Positions 36,113 through 46,286 are shown, numbered from the stretch's first letter. The stretch: 64,000 bases of DNA from Candidatus Propionivibrio dominans (GCA_016709335.1 JADJNC010000060.1:218111-282110); one strand, 5' to 3'. The notes: a model not told the origin generated them from the sequence alone. Numbers and translations are program-made.

Positions 36113-38639
36113 TTACTTGCTTGCCGGCGGCTTGCCGTCCTGCGCCTCAGCCGTCGACGCTTCCAGCTTCTTGATGTCGGCGGGCGACAACTGCGGCCGG
36201 TCGACCTTGATCGTCAGCTTGTTCATCTTGGCGGTCAGCGGGAACGGCGGCAGGTAGTCGGCGTCGTTCACGCCGGTCAGCGTGTCCGAACCGATGTCGA
36301 AGCTTTCGTCCCACTGCAGGATCATCGGCAGCGTTTTCTCCATCGTGATCGTCTGCACCGCCTTGCCGTCCACCTTCAGGACGCCGGTGCCCGGCCGGCC
36401 GAGGCCGCTCATGTTGTTGAACGCCAGCGTCCCGACGCCGAGGCCGTCATACTTGAAGTCGAACTCCAGCGTGTGCTGGCCCGGGGTGAGCGCCTCGGGG
36501 CCTTCCCACTTGATGCGCTTGAGGTCGACCAGGTTCCACAGGAACACCGGCTTGCCCTTGAGCAGGTAGAAGCCGTAGCCGGCAAAGCGCCCGCCCGAGG
36601 TCAGGATCATGCCTTCGGCGCCGCCCTGCGGCACGGTGATGTCGGCGGTGATGGTGTAGGACGAGTTCAGCAGGAACGGCGAGTCGCCCTGCGGCAGTCC
36701 GACCATCGGTCGCGTGTAGACAAATTCCGTCCGCCCGGCGGTGATGTTCGGCCGTGGCGCGACAATCCGGGCCGCCACCGACGCATCCAGCGGCAAGACC
36801 TGGTACTTCTTCGCTTCAGCAAGGAACTTCTGGCGCATCTCCTTGACCTTCTGCGGGTTCTGCGCGGCGATGTCGTCGGTCTGGTTGAAGTCCTTGCCCA
36901 GGTTGTAGAGCTGGAAGACCTGGTTGTTCAGCGGATCGGTGTTGGCCGCACCGAAGACCTGCCACGGCGCGCGGTTGACCTTGGTGCTGAGCAGCCAGCC
37001 CTCGTCGTACAGCGCCCACTGGCCGAACATCTCGAAGTACTGCGTCTTGTGCCGCGACGCGACCTTGGCGTTGGCCGGGTCGAAGGTGTAGGCGAAGCTG
37101 GTGCCCTCGATCGGCGCCTGCTTGATGCCGTCAACCATCTCCGGTGCCTTGATCCCGGCCGCCTCAAGGATGGTCGGAACGACGTCGATGACGTGCACGA
37201 ACTGTTCGCGCAGCGCGCCCTTGTCCTTGATGCGCGCCGGCCACGACACCACCATGTTCTGGTTGATGCCGCCGAGCCGGGAGGCGTTCTGCTTGAACCA
37301 GTCGAACGGCGTGTCGAAGGCCCACGACCAGCCGGCCGACATGTGATTGTAGGTCTGCTCTGTGCCCCACACGTCGTACCACTTCATCTGTACGTCGACA
37401 GGCATCTCGTTGATACCGTTGAAGAAGGCGACTTCGTTCGGCGTCCCCAGCGGCCCGCCTTCGGCGCTGGTGCCGTTGTCGCCGTTGATGTAGATGATCA
37501 GCGTGTTCTCGAGCTTGCCGAGGTCCTGGAAGTGCTGGATCACCCGGCCGATCTCGTTGTCGCTGTAAGCGGCGTAGGCGGCGAAGACCTCGACCTGGCG
37601 GATGAAGAGCTTCTTTTCCTCGGCGCTGAGCTGATCCCAGGGCTTCAGCATTTCATTGGGCCATGGTGTGAGCTTGGCGTCCTTGGGAGCCAGGCCGAGC
37701 TTCTTCTGGTTGGCGAAGATCGTCTCGCGCAACTTCTCGTAGCCGCCATCGAACAGATGCATGGCGCTGATCTTGTTGACCCACTCCTTGGTCGGGTGGT
37801 GTGGCGCGTCCCCGGCGCATACTTGATGAAGATCGGCTTGTTCGGGTCGGTCTGGTGGATGCGCGTCATGTAGTCGATGGCGTCGTCGGCCATGCCGGTG
37901 ATCAGGTTCCAGCCCGGTTTGCCCTGGAAAGGATAGATCTGCGTCGTGTTGCGGAACAGGTTCGGCTGCCACTGGTTGGCGTCGCCGCCGACGAAGCCGT
38001 AGAAGTACTCGAAGCCCATACCGGTCGGCCACTGGTCGAAGGGTCCGACCTGGCTGGCGGCGAAGGCCGGCGTGTTGTGGTTCTTGCCGAACCACGAGGT
38101 ACTGTAGCCGTTGTCGAGCAGCATGCGTCCGATCGTCGCCTTGTCCCTGCCGATGATGCTGTTGTAGCCGGGGAAACCGGTCGACTGCTCGGAAATCACG
38201 CCGAAGCCGACCGAGTGATGATTGCGCCCGGTGATCAGCGCAGCGCGCGAAGGAGAGCACAGCGCGGTCGAGTAGAATGCGGTTGTAGCGCAGGCCCTTC
38301 GCTGGCGATGCGGTCCATGGCCGGCGTCGGGATGACGCCGCCGAAGGTCCTCGGTGCGCCGAAGCCGGCGTCGTCGGTCATGATCAGCAGCACGTTGGGC
38401 GCGCGCTTCGGCGGCACCACGCGCGGCGGCCACCACGGCTTCGATTGCAGTGCGTCATTCTTGATGACGCCTCCGAACTTGGGATCGGGTGGCGGCAGTT
38501 GCTTGTTGCTGACTGTGGTCGTGGCGCTGGGCGAACCAAGCGTGCCGGTGACCTGCTGCGCGATGCTCAGTCCGGAAACTGCTGCGAGCAACAGTCCTGC
38601 GACCCATGAAATCAAAGTAGGGCGAGTCATTCTCATCAT
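36113..38639 (-). pseudogene. second arylsulfatase (AtsA-like), several frameshifts
   Basis: Joined frames give about 840 residues. The start is MMRMTRPT... at 38639 (AGGAG upstream) with a signal 'WVAGLLLAAVSGLSIAQ', then 'RAPNVLLIMTDDAGFGA' (metal Asp pair). After closely spaced shifts near 38300 and 38283 comes the active site 'STALCSPSRAALITGRNHHS' with the formylglycine Cys. A further one-base loss in the C-run 37810-37813 leads to 'KEWVNKISAMHLFDGGYEKL', 'IIYINGDNGTSAEGG' and a C-terminal beta-sandwich-like domain ('GDSPFLLNSSYTITADITVP'). It is larger than sulfatase 1 and of the long AtsA class. All catalytic parts persist, so the breaks may be assembly errors. Confidence 0.85.
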
Positions 38640-38708
38640 GGTTTCTCCTGTAAATTTACGCTTCGGTCAAACAAGGTGATGTCTGGCGATCAAACGACCC
38701 AAAAACGC

Positions 38709-39452
38709 TCAGAACCGGAAATTGACGCCGAGCGCCGGGCCGCCCATCTTCATGTCCTCGATCGGCTTGCGGCCACTCTGGCTGTAATAGAGATACCGGT
38801 AGTCGAGGATGACGTCGCCCCAATCGAACGCATAGCCGACTCCGGCAACGCCCTGCCAGGTGAATGCCGAGGAACCGCCGCCGACATCGACATAGCCGTT
38901 GGCAAACCACTTGCTGTCGCCGAAATTGGCTCGCCCGCGTGCGCCGACGATGCCGGCCCAGATGTTGACGTCTTTCTCGGCGCTGCGCGAGAAAATGATG
39001 TTTGTATTGACCTCGGTATTCAGCCCGAGGTAGCGGAACCCGGCCAAGACGTCGAGGTTGGCTTTCGGTTCGAGGATCAGCGAATAGCCGCCCGCCACTC
39101 CCCACACCAGAGCCTTGAGGTCGATATCGCCGCCGGTATCGAGGCGACCGCCAGCGCGAACCTTGCTCTGCGAATCCGAGAAGTGCATGTACATCAGATC
39201 GCTACCGATGACCCAGCGCCCCTTGCGCGCCGCGCCCGCCAGCATCCCCGCAAAATCGAGGTTGTCAAGGTAACTGTCGGGCTTGGTTTCAACGCTTTTG
39301 TCGTTGAAATTGAGCGTTGCATTGACGGTGGGGAGCCAGAGATACGGCATCACGGAGTACGACCAGTCATCCGCTGCAGCCTGCGCCGAAACGATCTGAG
39401 GAAAAATCACGGCAAGACCTGCAAGCACTGTAGCGAAAAATCTCATTTTCAT
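38709..39452 (-). CDS. outer-membrane beta-barrel protein
   Basis: 247 residues with signal 'FFATVLAGLAVIFPQIVSAQA'. The mature protein starts 'DDWSYSVMPYLWLPTVNATLNF', has alternating beta strands ('ANLDVLAGFRYLGLNTEV', 'WQGVAGVGYAFDWGDVILDYRYLYY') and ends 'LGVNFRF' with the terminal Phe used for BAM insertion. It resembles OmpA/OmpW-like 8-strand barrels. First gene of the sulfatase-2 operon (70 bases before the sulfatase), divergent from the AraC/OruR-type regulator. It may serve substrate passage, as OprB would in locus 1. Confidence 0.82.
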   Translation of the reverse strand: MKMRFFATVLAGLAVIFPQIVSAQAAADDWSYSVMPYLWLPTVNATLNFNDKSVETKPDSYLDNLDFAGMLAGAARKGRWVIGSDLMYMHFSDSQSKVRAGGRLDTGGDIDLKALVWGVAGGYSLILEPKANLDVLAGFRYLGLNTEVNTNIIFSRSAEKDVNIWAGIVGARGRANFGDSKWFANGYVDVGGGSSAFTWQGVAGVGYAFDWGDVILDYRYLYYSQSGRKPIEDMKMGGPALGVNFRF

Positions 39453-39752
39453 ATCACGATCCGCCTAAATGAAAGTATTACCTTAGGGAATTTCCGATTT
39501 ACCAGGCCGATACTGACACATAAGAACATCATGCGGGTTAAGTTTCCATGAACATTCCTGCTCCTCATGCCTCCAACCAGGGCTTCGTCAGGAAATGCGC
39601 CACGCCGTTCCGAAATAGGTTCCGAAACATCATGCCCTTGTTTAGTCACAGCCAAAATGCGCAGCCAATTTTATCGGCTTGAATGCCTGAACAGGATGAC
39701 AGTTCACGACAATAAAATACCATATTTTGACACCCCAATATATTACACACCA

Positions 39753-40799
39753 ATGACTGCCAGCAAATTGAATCGATTTCCCCCTCCGCAACAGGGAATG
39801 ATCCGCGCCGCACCGATGGCGGCGATTCCGGATCTTCTGAAAGAGTTCGGGATAGCCCCCGCTCCTCTGCTGAAGAAGTGCGGCCTACCGGAAGACATTT
39901 TTCTCCACCCCGACAGCACGATGCCATTTACAACGATGGGGCGGCTGCTCAAGGCCTGCGTACGTGAAAGCGGATGCGTTCATTTCGGGCTGCTGACCGG
40001 CCAGCGCGCCAGCCCTTCAGCGCTGGGCGCTGTGGGCTTCCTGATGAAAAATTCGCCGGATGTCGCCACGGCGCTCAATGAATTTGTACTCAACTTCGAT
40101 TTGCATGATCGGGGAGCAAACTTGTTCCTCAAGGAAGAGGACGGAACCTGCCTGCTCGTTTATGAGATATACCAGCATGGCATAGAAGCGGCGGAGCAGA
40201 TCGTCGACGGTGCATTGGCGGTCGGATTCAACCTCATGCGTTCGCTGTGCGGGCCGGACTGGCTTGCGGACGAAATTCTCTTTCGCCGTGATACGCCTGA
40301 GGATGTCGGTCCCTATCGGAATTTCTTCCAGGCCCCGATGCAGTTCAATGCCAGGCTGACCGCTCTGCGTTTCGATAGTCGCTGGCTGGCCAAGAAAATA
40401 CCGCTCGCCGATCCGGTTTTGCGCCAACACTTCCTGGAAAACGTCCAGGAGATGATTCGCCACTCTCCTGAAGACTACCGGAGCAAGGTATATCAAGCCG
40501 TTCTGTTGCTGCTTGGTTCCCAACGCTGCAATCTGGAGGGACTCGCCGACTATTTCTCGATTCATCCGCGAACCCTGAACCGCCGACTGAAGGAGGCCGG
40601 AACCAGCTTTCGCGAACTTCACAACGAAGCTCGCCACGCAACGGCCTGCCAGTTGTTGCAGCAAACCAGAAGCACTATCGCAAATATCGCGGAACTCCTC
40701 GGCTATTCAAACGAAACCGCATTCAACCGTGCCTTCTCGCATTGGGAGGGAACGCCTCCCGCAAAGTGGCGCAGGCTGATGCAGGCCACAAGCCACTAA
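39753..40799 (+). CDS. AraC-family regulator (OruR/ArgR-like), sulfatase locus 2
   Basis: About 348 residues from the ATG giving MTASKLNRFPPPQQGMIRAA; in-frame ATGs at 39696 or 39798 are alternatives and no site is strong. An N-terminal arabinose-binding-like domain ('PMAAIPDLLKEFGIAPAPLLKKCGLPEDIF', 'LLTGQRASPSALGAVGFLM') is typical of the OruR branch. The C-terminal AraC HTH region reads 'NLEGLADYFSIHPRTLNRRLKEAGTSFREL' and 'IANIAELLGYSNETAFNRAFSHWEGTPPAKW'. It is divergent from the six-gene sulfatase-2 operon, so it probably controls it. The 300-base gap before it shows no other gene. Confidence 0.88.
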   Translation: MTASKLNRFPPPQQGMIRAAPMAAIPDLLKEFGIAPAPLLKKCGLPEDIFLHPDSTMPFTTMGRLLKACVRESGCVHFGLLTGQRASPSALGAVGFLMKNSPDVATALNEFVLNFDLHDRGANLFLKEEDGTCLLVYEIYQHGIEAAEQIVDGALAVGFNLMRSLCGPDWLADEILFRRDTPEDVGPYRNFFQAPMQFNARLTALRFDSRWLAKKIPLADPVLRQHFLENVQEMIRHSPEDYRSKVYQAVLLLLGSQRCNLEGLADYFSIHPRTLNRRLKEAGTSFRELHNEARHATACQLLQQTRSTIANIAELLGYSNETAFNRAFSHWEGTPPAKWRRLMQATSH

Positions 40800-40854
40800 A
40801 GCGTTCCGCCTCACACTCAGGGGCGGTGAATTAATGGATAAACACCTCCCGAGC

Positions 40855-40980
40855 TGTCATTCCGGCGCACCCCAAGAGTATTTCCTTCGGGGCAAAAGCC
40901 GGAATCCAGTACCTTCCTCTGCTGCCCATTAAAACAATCAGATTAACGATCTGGACCCCGGCTTCTGCCGGGGTGACAAG
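40855..40980. repeat. composite REP-type palindrome pair, inverted copy with insert
   Basis: Reverse-orientation copy of the 9321/14401 composite. One palindrome ('CATTCCGGCGCACCCC...') carries a ~20-bp interruption (AGAGTATTTCCTTCGGGG) in its loop. It lies between the convergent AraC and barrel-protein genes, a plausible terminator position. Confidence 0.75.
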
Positions 40981-41002
40981 AGTGAAGGCATCCATGCCCT
41001 GC

Positions 41003-42004
41003 TCACAGCCCGGCACCCCAGCGGTACTGCCAGGCTATCCCGATCAGGTCGTAATTGTTGCCGGTACGCGCCGAGACTCCGCTGCTGGCATAAAGCTTGA
41101 CGGAGTTGTGCACGTCCACGGGAAACGCCAACGTGCCTCCCAGGCGCCAGTTCTGTTGCAGGTCGTTGCTCAACGTCCCGTTGAGCGTCGTGCGACCGCC
41201 GGCAAAGCAGGTGGCGTCAAGCGAAGCCCATATGCCTGAGCGGAATCCGTAAATCACATGCCCCTGCAAGGAGTAGAGCGGGGCCTGCGAGCGGGTATTG
41301 CCGCCGAAGAAATCCTTGTTGTCAGTGAAGAAGGTGGCGGCGCCCTGCATCTCAAGCGTCCATTGGCCCAAAGCCTTGGAAATGCCGAGCTCCGGCTTGA
41401 AAAACCAGCGGTTGGTACCGATGTTGACCACCCGGCTGGAGTCGTACTGACTCGTCGGCGCCGACACCTGCAGGCTGGCGCCGACGATCAGATCCTGCTC
41501 GTAATCCCTGAACTCTTTCAGCGACAGTGCCGGCGCGCCGTACAGGTTAAGCGACACGCGGAATCTGGAATCGGCCAGTCCATTGACGATGCGCTCGGCC
41601 GGCTGGCCCGCCACCTCGGCGGTTCCGGAATACCAGGAATAAGGCACGATGGCGTCGAATTTCCCGGACTGGCCCCACAGCTCGAATACCCGCGCATAGG
41701 CGAGTACTGCGTTTGAGGTATCGAGCTGCGCGTTTTTCACAGGCAGGGAGGCACCGAATGGCACAGCGCCTTGCGTATAGGCGTAGCCGGCAATCAGGAA
41801 ATTCATCCCGATCGGAGCGTTGGAGTAGGCGCGCGGCTCGATATCCTGCGCGTATGCGGCGGATATAGTGCCGACGGCAAGCACGGTTCCGGTGAGCAGC
41901 AAAGCCATTGCCCGGCACAAGCGAAGGCTGAATCCTTGCCATGATTGACGCGCAAAGCCGGCAAGCGGGGTTATCCGATTGGAGGAAGGGAACGCGAGGG
42001 TCAT
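41003..42004 (-). CDS. outer-membrane transporter, phenol MetA-degradation family (PF13557-type)
   Basis: 333 residues; an N-terminal signal segment 'MALLLTGTVLAVGTISAAYA' is preceded by a long basic stretch, so the true start may be the internal ATG before MALLL. The mature part 'QDIEPRAYSNAPIGMNFLIAGYAYTQG' and strands such as 'FDAIVPYSWYSGTAEV' and 'WRLGGTLAFPVDVHNSVKLYASSG' match the 'transporter' barrel family named for meta-pathway phenol degradation. No aromatic catabolism gene is next to it. It converges with the AraC gene and is followed upstream by purK. Confidence 0.78.
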   Translation of the reverse strand: MTLAFPSSNRITPLAGFARQSWQGFSLRLCRAMALLLTGTVLAVGTISAAYAQDIEPRAYSNAPIGMNFLIAGYAYTQGAVPFGASLPVKNAQLDTSNAVLAYARVFELWGQSGKFDAIVPYSWYSGTAEVAGQPAERIVNGLADSRFRVSLNLYGAPALSLKEFRDYEQDLIVGASLQVSAPTSQYDSSRVVNIGTNRWFFKPELGISKALGQWTLEMQGAATFFTDNKDFFGGNTRSQAPLYSLQGHVIYGFRSGIWASLDATCFAGGRTTLNGTLSNDLQQNWRLGGTLAFPVDVHNSVKLYASSGVSARTGNNYDLIGIAWQYRWGAGL

Positions 42005-42198
42005 CCTGGTTATACCTGAAAACGAGAATTGAATTTGTCAGCAGAACCGGCGAGCGCTGGCTTGCGCTTGATGCATCGCCAATATGCTGGACAGGGTTTC
42101 GATCGCCACACACCTGAGTCCAAGGCCCGGATCGACTCCGGTCAATCCGGGTTTTCGCCCCGCAGTCCCTGTTGTGAGCCCGTCAGCCGAACACAAGC

Positions 42199-43350
42199 TC
42201 AATCATCGCCAATGCCGATGGCCGCACGGCAGGCCATGGCCGTCTCGAATACCTTGTCACTGGCCTCGCCAAGCACCGTGAAATGGCCCATCTTGCGGCC
42301 TGGCCGGGCAACATCCTTGCCGTAGAGGTGCAATTTGAGACGGGGCTCGGCGAGCAGGATGTTCCAGTCCGGCTCGCGCATCGGCTGCTCGTCTTCGTCA
42401 TACCACAGGTCGCCGAGGAGGTTGACCATCACGGCAGGCGAGTGAGTCCTGATCTCGCCCAGCGGCAGGCCGCACAGCGCCCGCACCTGCTGCTCGAACT
42501 GGCTGGCGACGCAGGCATCGAGCGTGAAGTGGCCGGAATTGTGCGGTCGCGGCGCCAGCTCATTGACCTGCAGCCGGCCATCGACAACGAAGAACTCGAC
42601 GCCCAGGGTGCCGACATAAGCCATCCTGTCCGCGATCGCCTCGGCGATTTCCCTGGCCTGGCGTGTCAGATCGCCAGCCGAGGCGCGCGCCGGAACCCTC
42701 GAGTAATCGAGGACGCCATGACGGTGGTGATTCTCGCTCGCCGGAAAGCACTTGACCACACCACCCTCGCCCCGCGTCAGCACCAGCGACAGCTCGTAAT
42801 CGAGAGTGACCTGCCGTTCGAGAACGCAGGGCTCCTTGTTGAACTGACGAAAGGCGGCCAGCGTTTCGTCCTTGCCGGCGACCCGCTCCTGGCCCTTGCC
42901 GTCGTAACCGAAGCGGGCGACCTTGAGGATGGCGGGAAAGAGCCCGGCGTCGATATTGCGGATGTCATCCTCGCTGCGGATTTCGATATAAGGCACGTGC
43001 GGGAAGCCATGAGTTTTCAGGAAACGTTTTTCCGCGCTCCGCTCCTGGCAGACGGCCACCGCTTCGGCACCGGGCCGCACCGGAACGAAGCGGGCCAGAG
43101 AGGCCAGTGCGGCAGCCGGAACGCTCTCGAATTCGGTGGTGACGGCGGCACAGATACTGGCCATGCGTTGCAGCGCCTGCGGCTCGTCATAGGCGGCGAT
43201 GATATGTTCGTCGGCAATCCGGCCGGCGGTGCTTTGCCTGTCCGGGTCGAGAACGACGACCCGGTAGCCCAGCTCGTGGGCGGCAATGACGAAGTAGCGG
43301 CCGAGCTGGCCGCCGCCGAGCACGCCGAGGGTAGCCGGGGGCAGGATCAT
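42199..43350 (-). CDS. purK: N5-carboxyaminoimidazole ribonucleotide synthase
   Basis: 383 residues, ATP-grasp enzyme converting AIR, bicarbonate and ATP to N5-CAIR in purine synthesis. Seen: '[29 protein letters not shown]', '[17 protein letters not shown]' (ATP-binding lysines), '[30 protein letters not shown]' and '[21 protein letters not shown]'. Length normal (about 355-390). Its start overlaps the purE stop by four bases (ATGA). Confidence 0.97.
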   Translation of the reverse strand: MILPPATLGVLGGGQLGRYFVIAAHELGYRVVVLDPDRQSTAGRIADEHIIAAYDEPQALQRMASICAAVTTEFESVPAAALASLARFVPVRPGAEAVAVCQERSAEKRFLKTHGFPHVPYIEIRSEDDIRNIDAGLFPAILKVARFGYDGKGQERVAGKDETLAAFRQFNKEPCVLERQVTLDYELSLVLTRGEGGVVKCFPASENHHRHGVLDYSRVPARASAGDLTRQAREIAEAIADRMAYVGTLGVEFFVVDGRLQVNELAPRPHNSGHFTLDACVASQFEQQVRALCGLPLGEIRTHSPAVMVNLLGDLWYDEDEQPMREPDWNILLAEPRLKLHLYGKDVARPGRKMGHFTVLGEASDKVFETAMACRAAIGIGDD

Positions 43351-43892
43351 TCGGGCCTCGCGAGTTGCATGGCCAGCACCTTGTCTTCCTGACGGCGGCG
43401 GAAATCGTCAAGCTTGCCGGTAAAGGTATCCTCCTGCGGCCGCACCGGCTCGCTGCCCGGGGCAGGTTCACCGCTGGCCAGCAGGGCGACGGCGAACAAC
43501 GCGGCGTTGGCGGCGCCGGCTTCTCCGATGGCAAAGGTGGCCACCGGAACGCCCCTCGGCATCTGGACGATGGACAGCAGCGAGTCGAGGCCTTGCAGGT
43601 GTTTCGAAGGCACCGGTACGCCGAGCACCGGCACCGTGGTCTTGGCCGCCAGCATGCCGGGCAGATGCGCGGCGCCACCGGCACCGGCAATGATCGCCCG
43701 CAGGCCGCGCGCGCGCGCGGCCAGGGCGTAGTCGAAAAGCAGATCGGGTGTGCGGTGCGCCGAAACGACACGCGCCTCGTAGGGAACGCCGAATTCTTCA
43801 AAAACCTTAGCCGCCGCCTGCAGCACCGGCCAGTCGGAATCCGAACCCATGACGATGCCAACCAGGGGACGGCTGTCGCTTGCTTCAGTCAT
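43347..43892 (-). CDS. purE: N5-carboxyaminoimidazole ribonucleotide mutase
   Basis: About 181 residues from the second of two tandem ATGs (AGGAG with six-base spacing); '[24 protein letters not shown]' gives the class I PurE signature. Also '[15 protein letters not shown]' (active-site His), '[16 protein letters not shown]', '[31 protein letters not shown]' and '[11 protein letters not shown]'. It converts N5-CAIR to CAIR, directly after PurK. Forms a tight purE-purK operon. Confidence 0.97.
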   Translation of the reverse strand: MTEASDSRPLVGIVMGSDSDWPVLQAAAKVFEEFGVPYEARVVSAHRTPDLLFDYALAARARGLRAIIAGAGGAAHLPGMLAAKTTVPVLGVPVPSKHLQGLDSLLSIVQMPRGVPVATFAIGEAGAANAALFAVALLASGEPAPGSEPVRPQEDTFTGKLDDFRRRQEDKVLAMQLARPE

Positions 43893-43963
43893 CATTTTCT
43901 CCTGATTCAATTTGAAAGCTCGCCAGCGACTATCGAAATACCTCTTGCCCGACATTACATCCT

Positions 43964-44019
43964 GGTCGGATTATGCCGCGCAGGAAATCCTCCTTGTGGA
44001 CGCTACGCCAACCCGACCT
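43964..44019. repeat. core fragment of the MITE-like repeat
   Basis: 'GGTCGGATTATGCCGCGCAG' ... 'CGCTACGCCAACCCGACC' matches the inner inverted repeat of the 8364-8635 element without its terminal repeats. It lies between purE and the HAD gene. Confidence 0.65.
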
Positions 44020-44027
44020 GCTTGTTC

Positions 44028-44981
44028 TTACCATTTGAACGAGGGAATCGCCCAGTCGGGTATTACGCCATAGCGGCCGGCAATGGCCATGATGGCCGCT
44101 CTCAGAGACGTCGGATCGGCGTCTTCGGGCAAGGCATCGGCGTGCACACCGCCCATCACCAGCAGGGTATCGATGCCGGCAACCCGGCCCCCGGCAATGT
44201 CATGATGCAGGGAATCCCCGATCGAGAGTACCCGCTCGTCCGGGCCGCTTGCCGCCAGCATCAGGCAATGTGTGTAGATCTCAAGATGCGGTTTTCCGAT
44301 ATACCACACCTTGCCGCCCCTCGACTGGTAGCGGTCGGCTACTCCCCCGGCCCCCGGCTTGAGTCCTTCGGGCGTGATGCGCATGAGGTCGGGATTGACA
44401 CAGATCAGGGGCAGGCCTCGACTCAAGCCGGTGGCAATCATGTGATCGTAGTAGTGTTTCGATCTTCGGTCATCGATCCCTGCCAGCAGGATGAAATCAG
44501 CGTCTTCGACATCGGCCAGACTGATCGGCAGCCCTTTGGCATATCCGGCGGGATCGTCGCTGGTCAGCAGCAGGCAGCGCTTGCCGGTCAGCTTGCTGAA
44601 GAGGCCTCGTCCTGCGGCCAGCATTTGCCAGGCGATTTCTCCTGAGGTCACCAGGTGAGAGTAGCTCTCCGAGGGAAAGCCGATTTTGTTCAAGCGTATT
44701 TCGTTTTCGTGGGCACGCTTGCCGGAATTGCTGATCAGGATCACCTTTTTCCCGGCGCCGATCAGACGATCAAGGCATTGAACGGCACCGGGGTAAGGCT
44801 TGCGACCGTCGTGCAGAACGCCCCACTGGTCAATCAGGAAGGAGTCATAGTGCTTGGCCGCCGCCGACAGACTGTTGCGGAAGCGGGTTACCCGTGTGCC
44901 CGATGGATTGCTCGCTGAAGCGTAGGCCGCTTCCGATTCGAGCGAACCGGTGCTTCTGTGGTCTTCTGCCGTCAGGCTCAT
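44028..44981 (-). CDS. HAD-superfamily hydrolase, NagD-like (TIGR01459-type)
   Basis: 317 residues. Motif I reads 'FLIDQWGVLHDGRKPYPGAV', the DxWGVLHDG form of the TIGR01459 subgroup. Motif II is in 'VILISNSGKRAHENEIRL', and the C2-type cap and motif III/IV 'WYIGKPHLEIYTHCL' and 'VLSIGDSLHHDIAGGRVAGIDTLLVMGG'. Related enzymes dephosphorylate small metabolites; the substrate is unknown. The N-terminal ~40 residues are Ser-rich and extra to the family core. It lies 55 bases downstream of the PII-like gene on the same strand. Confidence 0.87.
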   Translation of the reverse strand: MSLTAEDHRSTGSLESEAAYASASNPSGTRVTRFRNSLSAAAKHYDSFLIDQWGVLHDGRKPYPGAVQCLDRLIGAGKKVILISNSGKRAHENEIRLNKIGFPSESYSHLVTSGEIAWQMLAAGRGLFSKLTGKRCLLLTSDDPAGYAKGLPISLADVEDADFILLAGIDDRRSKHYYDHMIATGLSRGLPLICVNPDLMRITPEGLKPGAGGVADRYQSRGGKVWYIGKPHLEIYTHCLMLAASGPDERVLSIGDSLHHDIAGGRVAGIDTLLVMGGVHADALPEDADPTSLRAAIMAIAGRYGVIPDWAIPSFKW

Positions 44982-45036
44982 TCAGTCTCTCCGATGCAGT
45001 CAAAGGTTGGTGATGAATACTGTTTCAAAGCACAAT

Positions 45037-45345
45037 TCAGAATTTGTCGGGTCGAAGGACCTGGACATCCAGCAGAAAGGTGACCATTCCATAATTCGCG
45101 TAGTAACGATTTTTAAGATGTTCGACGATGTCATTTGCCGTTTGCTCAGTGCACAGCACCTCGATGCGGATATTTGCGCTGGCCGGCCAGGCCGCATCAC
45201 GCGCACCATGCGTACCGTCGCCACGGGCATCGGTGATGGTGTAGCCCCTGGCTCCCAGCGCCTTCAGGTCACGCACCACGAGCGTCTCCAGATCGGCCTC
45301 GCAGACGATGGTCAGCAACTTGCGCAGCGAAAGTTGAGCGTTCAT
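45037..45345 (-). CDS. PII-like signalling protein (SbtB-type)
   Basis: 102 residues with the PII ferredoxin-like fold: 'KLLTIVCEADLETLVVRDLKALGARGYTITDARGDG', a short T-loop-like stretch 'GTHGARDAAWPAS', then 'NIRIEVLCTEQTANDIVEHLKNRYYANYGMVTFLLDVQVLR'. It overlaps the SbtA stop by one base (TGATG). In cyanobacteria SbtB binds adenine nucleotides including cAMP and controls SbtA. The C-terminal CGPxGC motif of some SbtB proteins is absent here. Regulation of the transporter is inferred from the overlap and fold. Confidence 0.85.
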   Translation of the reverse strand: MNAQLSLRKLLTIVCEADLETLVVRDLKALGARGYTITDARGDGTHGARDAAWPASANIRIEVLCTEQTANDIVEHLKNRYYANYGMVTFLLDVQVLRPDKF

Positions 45346-46286
45346 CAGATGACCCCCTTCAGCCTGATGGCCAGCCAGTGGTAAGCCGGGATGCCGATCA
45401 GCAGATTGAACGGAAAGGTGATGCCGAGCGCGGCACCGATCGACAGGGCCGGGTTGGCTTCGGGAACGGCGATGCGCATGGCGGCCGGTGCGGCAATATA
45501 CGAGGCGCTGGCGTAAAGCGTGGCGAGCAGCACCGCACCTCCGACCGAGAGATCGAGCAGGTTGGCGGTAAGGATGCCAAGCAACCCGGCAGACAGCGGC
45601 ATCAGCGTGGCGAAACCGAGCAGGAACGGCCCGGCGCGGCGCAGGTCGGCCATTCGACTCGCCGCCACCAACCCCATTTCGAGCAGAAAGAAGGCGAGCA
45701 TGCCTTTGAACAGAGCGAAGAACAACTGGTCGAGCGGCTTGATTCCTTCGGCGCCCGTCACCCAGCCGATCAGCAGGCCGCCGATCAGCAGAACGATGCT
45801 CTTGCCGGAGAAAACTTCATGCAGGAGCGGCCCCCACTTCGTCTTGCCGACCGTGCGCCGGGCCAGAATGACGCCGATCAGCAGCGCAGGAAATTCCAGC
45901 AGGACGAGAAATACGACCATGTAGCCTTCGGCCGGCTCGCCGATCCGGGCCAGAAAGCTGGCCGCAACGGCGAAGGTGACGACGCTGACCGAGCCGTAAT
46001 GCGCGGCAATCGAGGCAGCATCAGCCCGTGCAAAGCCACCGAGGCGGTGCAGGATGGGGAAAGCGACGAGCGGAATCAGGGTGGCGACAAGCACCACGAT
46101 CAGCGCCGGGCCGACCAGGTCGGCCAGCGCATAGCGAGCCAGTTCAACGCCGCCTTTGAGACCGATGGCGAGCAGCAGGAAGATGCTCAGCGACTCATAA
46201 AGCACACCCGGTATCTTCAGATCCGAACGCACCACCCCGGCAAACAGGCCAAGAATGAAGAACAGGATGACAGGTTCGAACGGCAT
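45345..46286 (-). CDS. sbtA: SbtA-type sodium-dependent bicarbonate transporter
   Basis: About 313 residues from the ATG giving MPFEPVILFFILGLFAGVVRSD; an upstream in-frame start at 46355 is less likely. Eight to ten membrane helices in two inverted halves; family motifs include 'FFILGLFAGVVRSDLKIP', 'LSIFLLLAIGLKGGVELA', 'HYGSVSVVTFAVA' and 'ASASYIAAPAAMRIAVPEANP'. SbtA is a Na+/HCO3- symporter of the inner membrane. Translationally coupled to the PII-like gene. With the CbbR-like regulator nearby, this points to inorganic-carbon uptake. Confidence 0.92.
   Translation of the reverse strand: MPFEPVILFFILGLFAGVVRSDLKIPGVLYESLSIFLLLAIGLKGGVELARYALADLVGPALIVVLVATLIPLVAFPILHRLGGFARADAASIAAHYGSVSVVTFAVAASFLARIGEPAEGYMVVFLVLLEFPALLIGVILARRTVGKTKWGPLLHEVFSGKSIVLLIGGLLIGWVTGAEGIKPLDQLFFALFKGMLAFFLLEMGLVAASRMADLRRAGPFLLGFATLMPLSAGLLGILTANLLDLSVGGAVLLATLYASASYIAAPAAMRIAVPEANPALSIGAALGITFPFNLLIGIPAYHWLAIRLKGVI

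Noticed and set aside
36071..37873. 600-codon open frame on the plus strand
   Set aside because: Antisense to the sulfatase-2 gene; its Arg/His/Val-rich, repetitive composition is that of a GC-rich shadow frame, while the minus strand carries sulfatase motifs.
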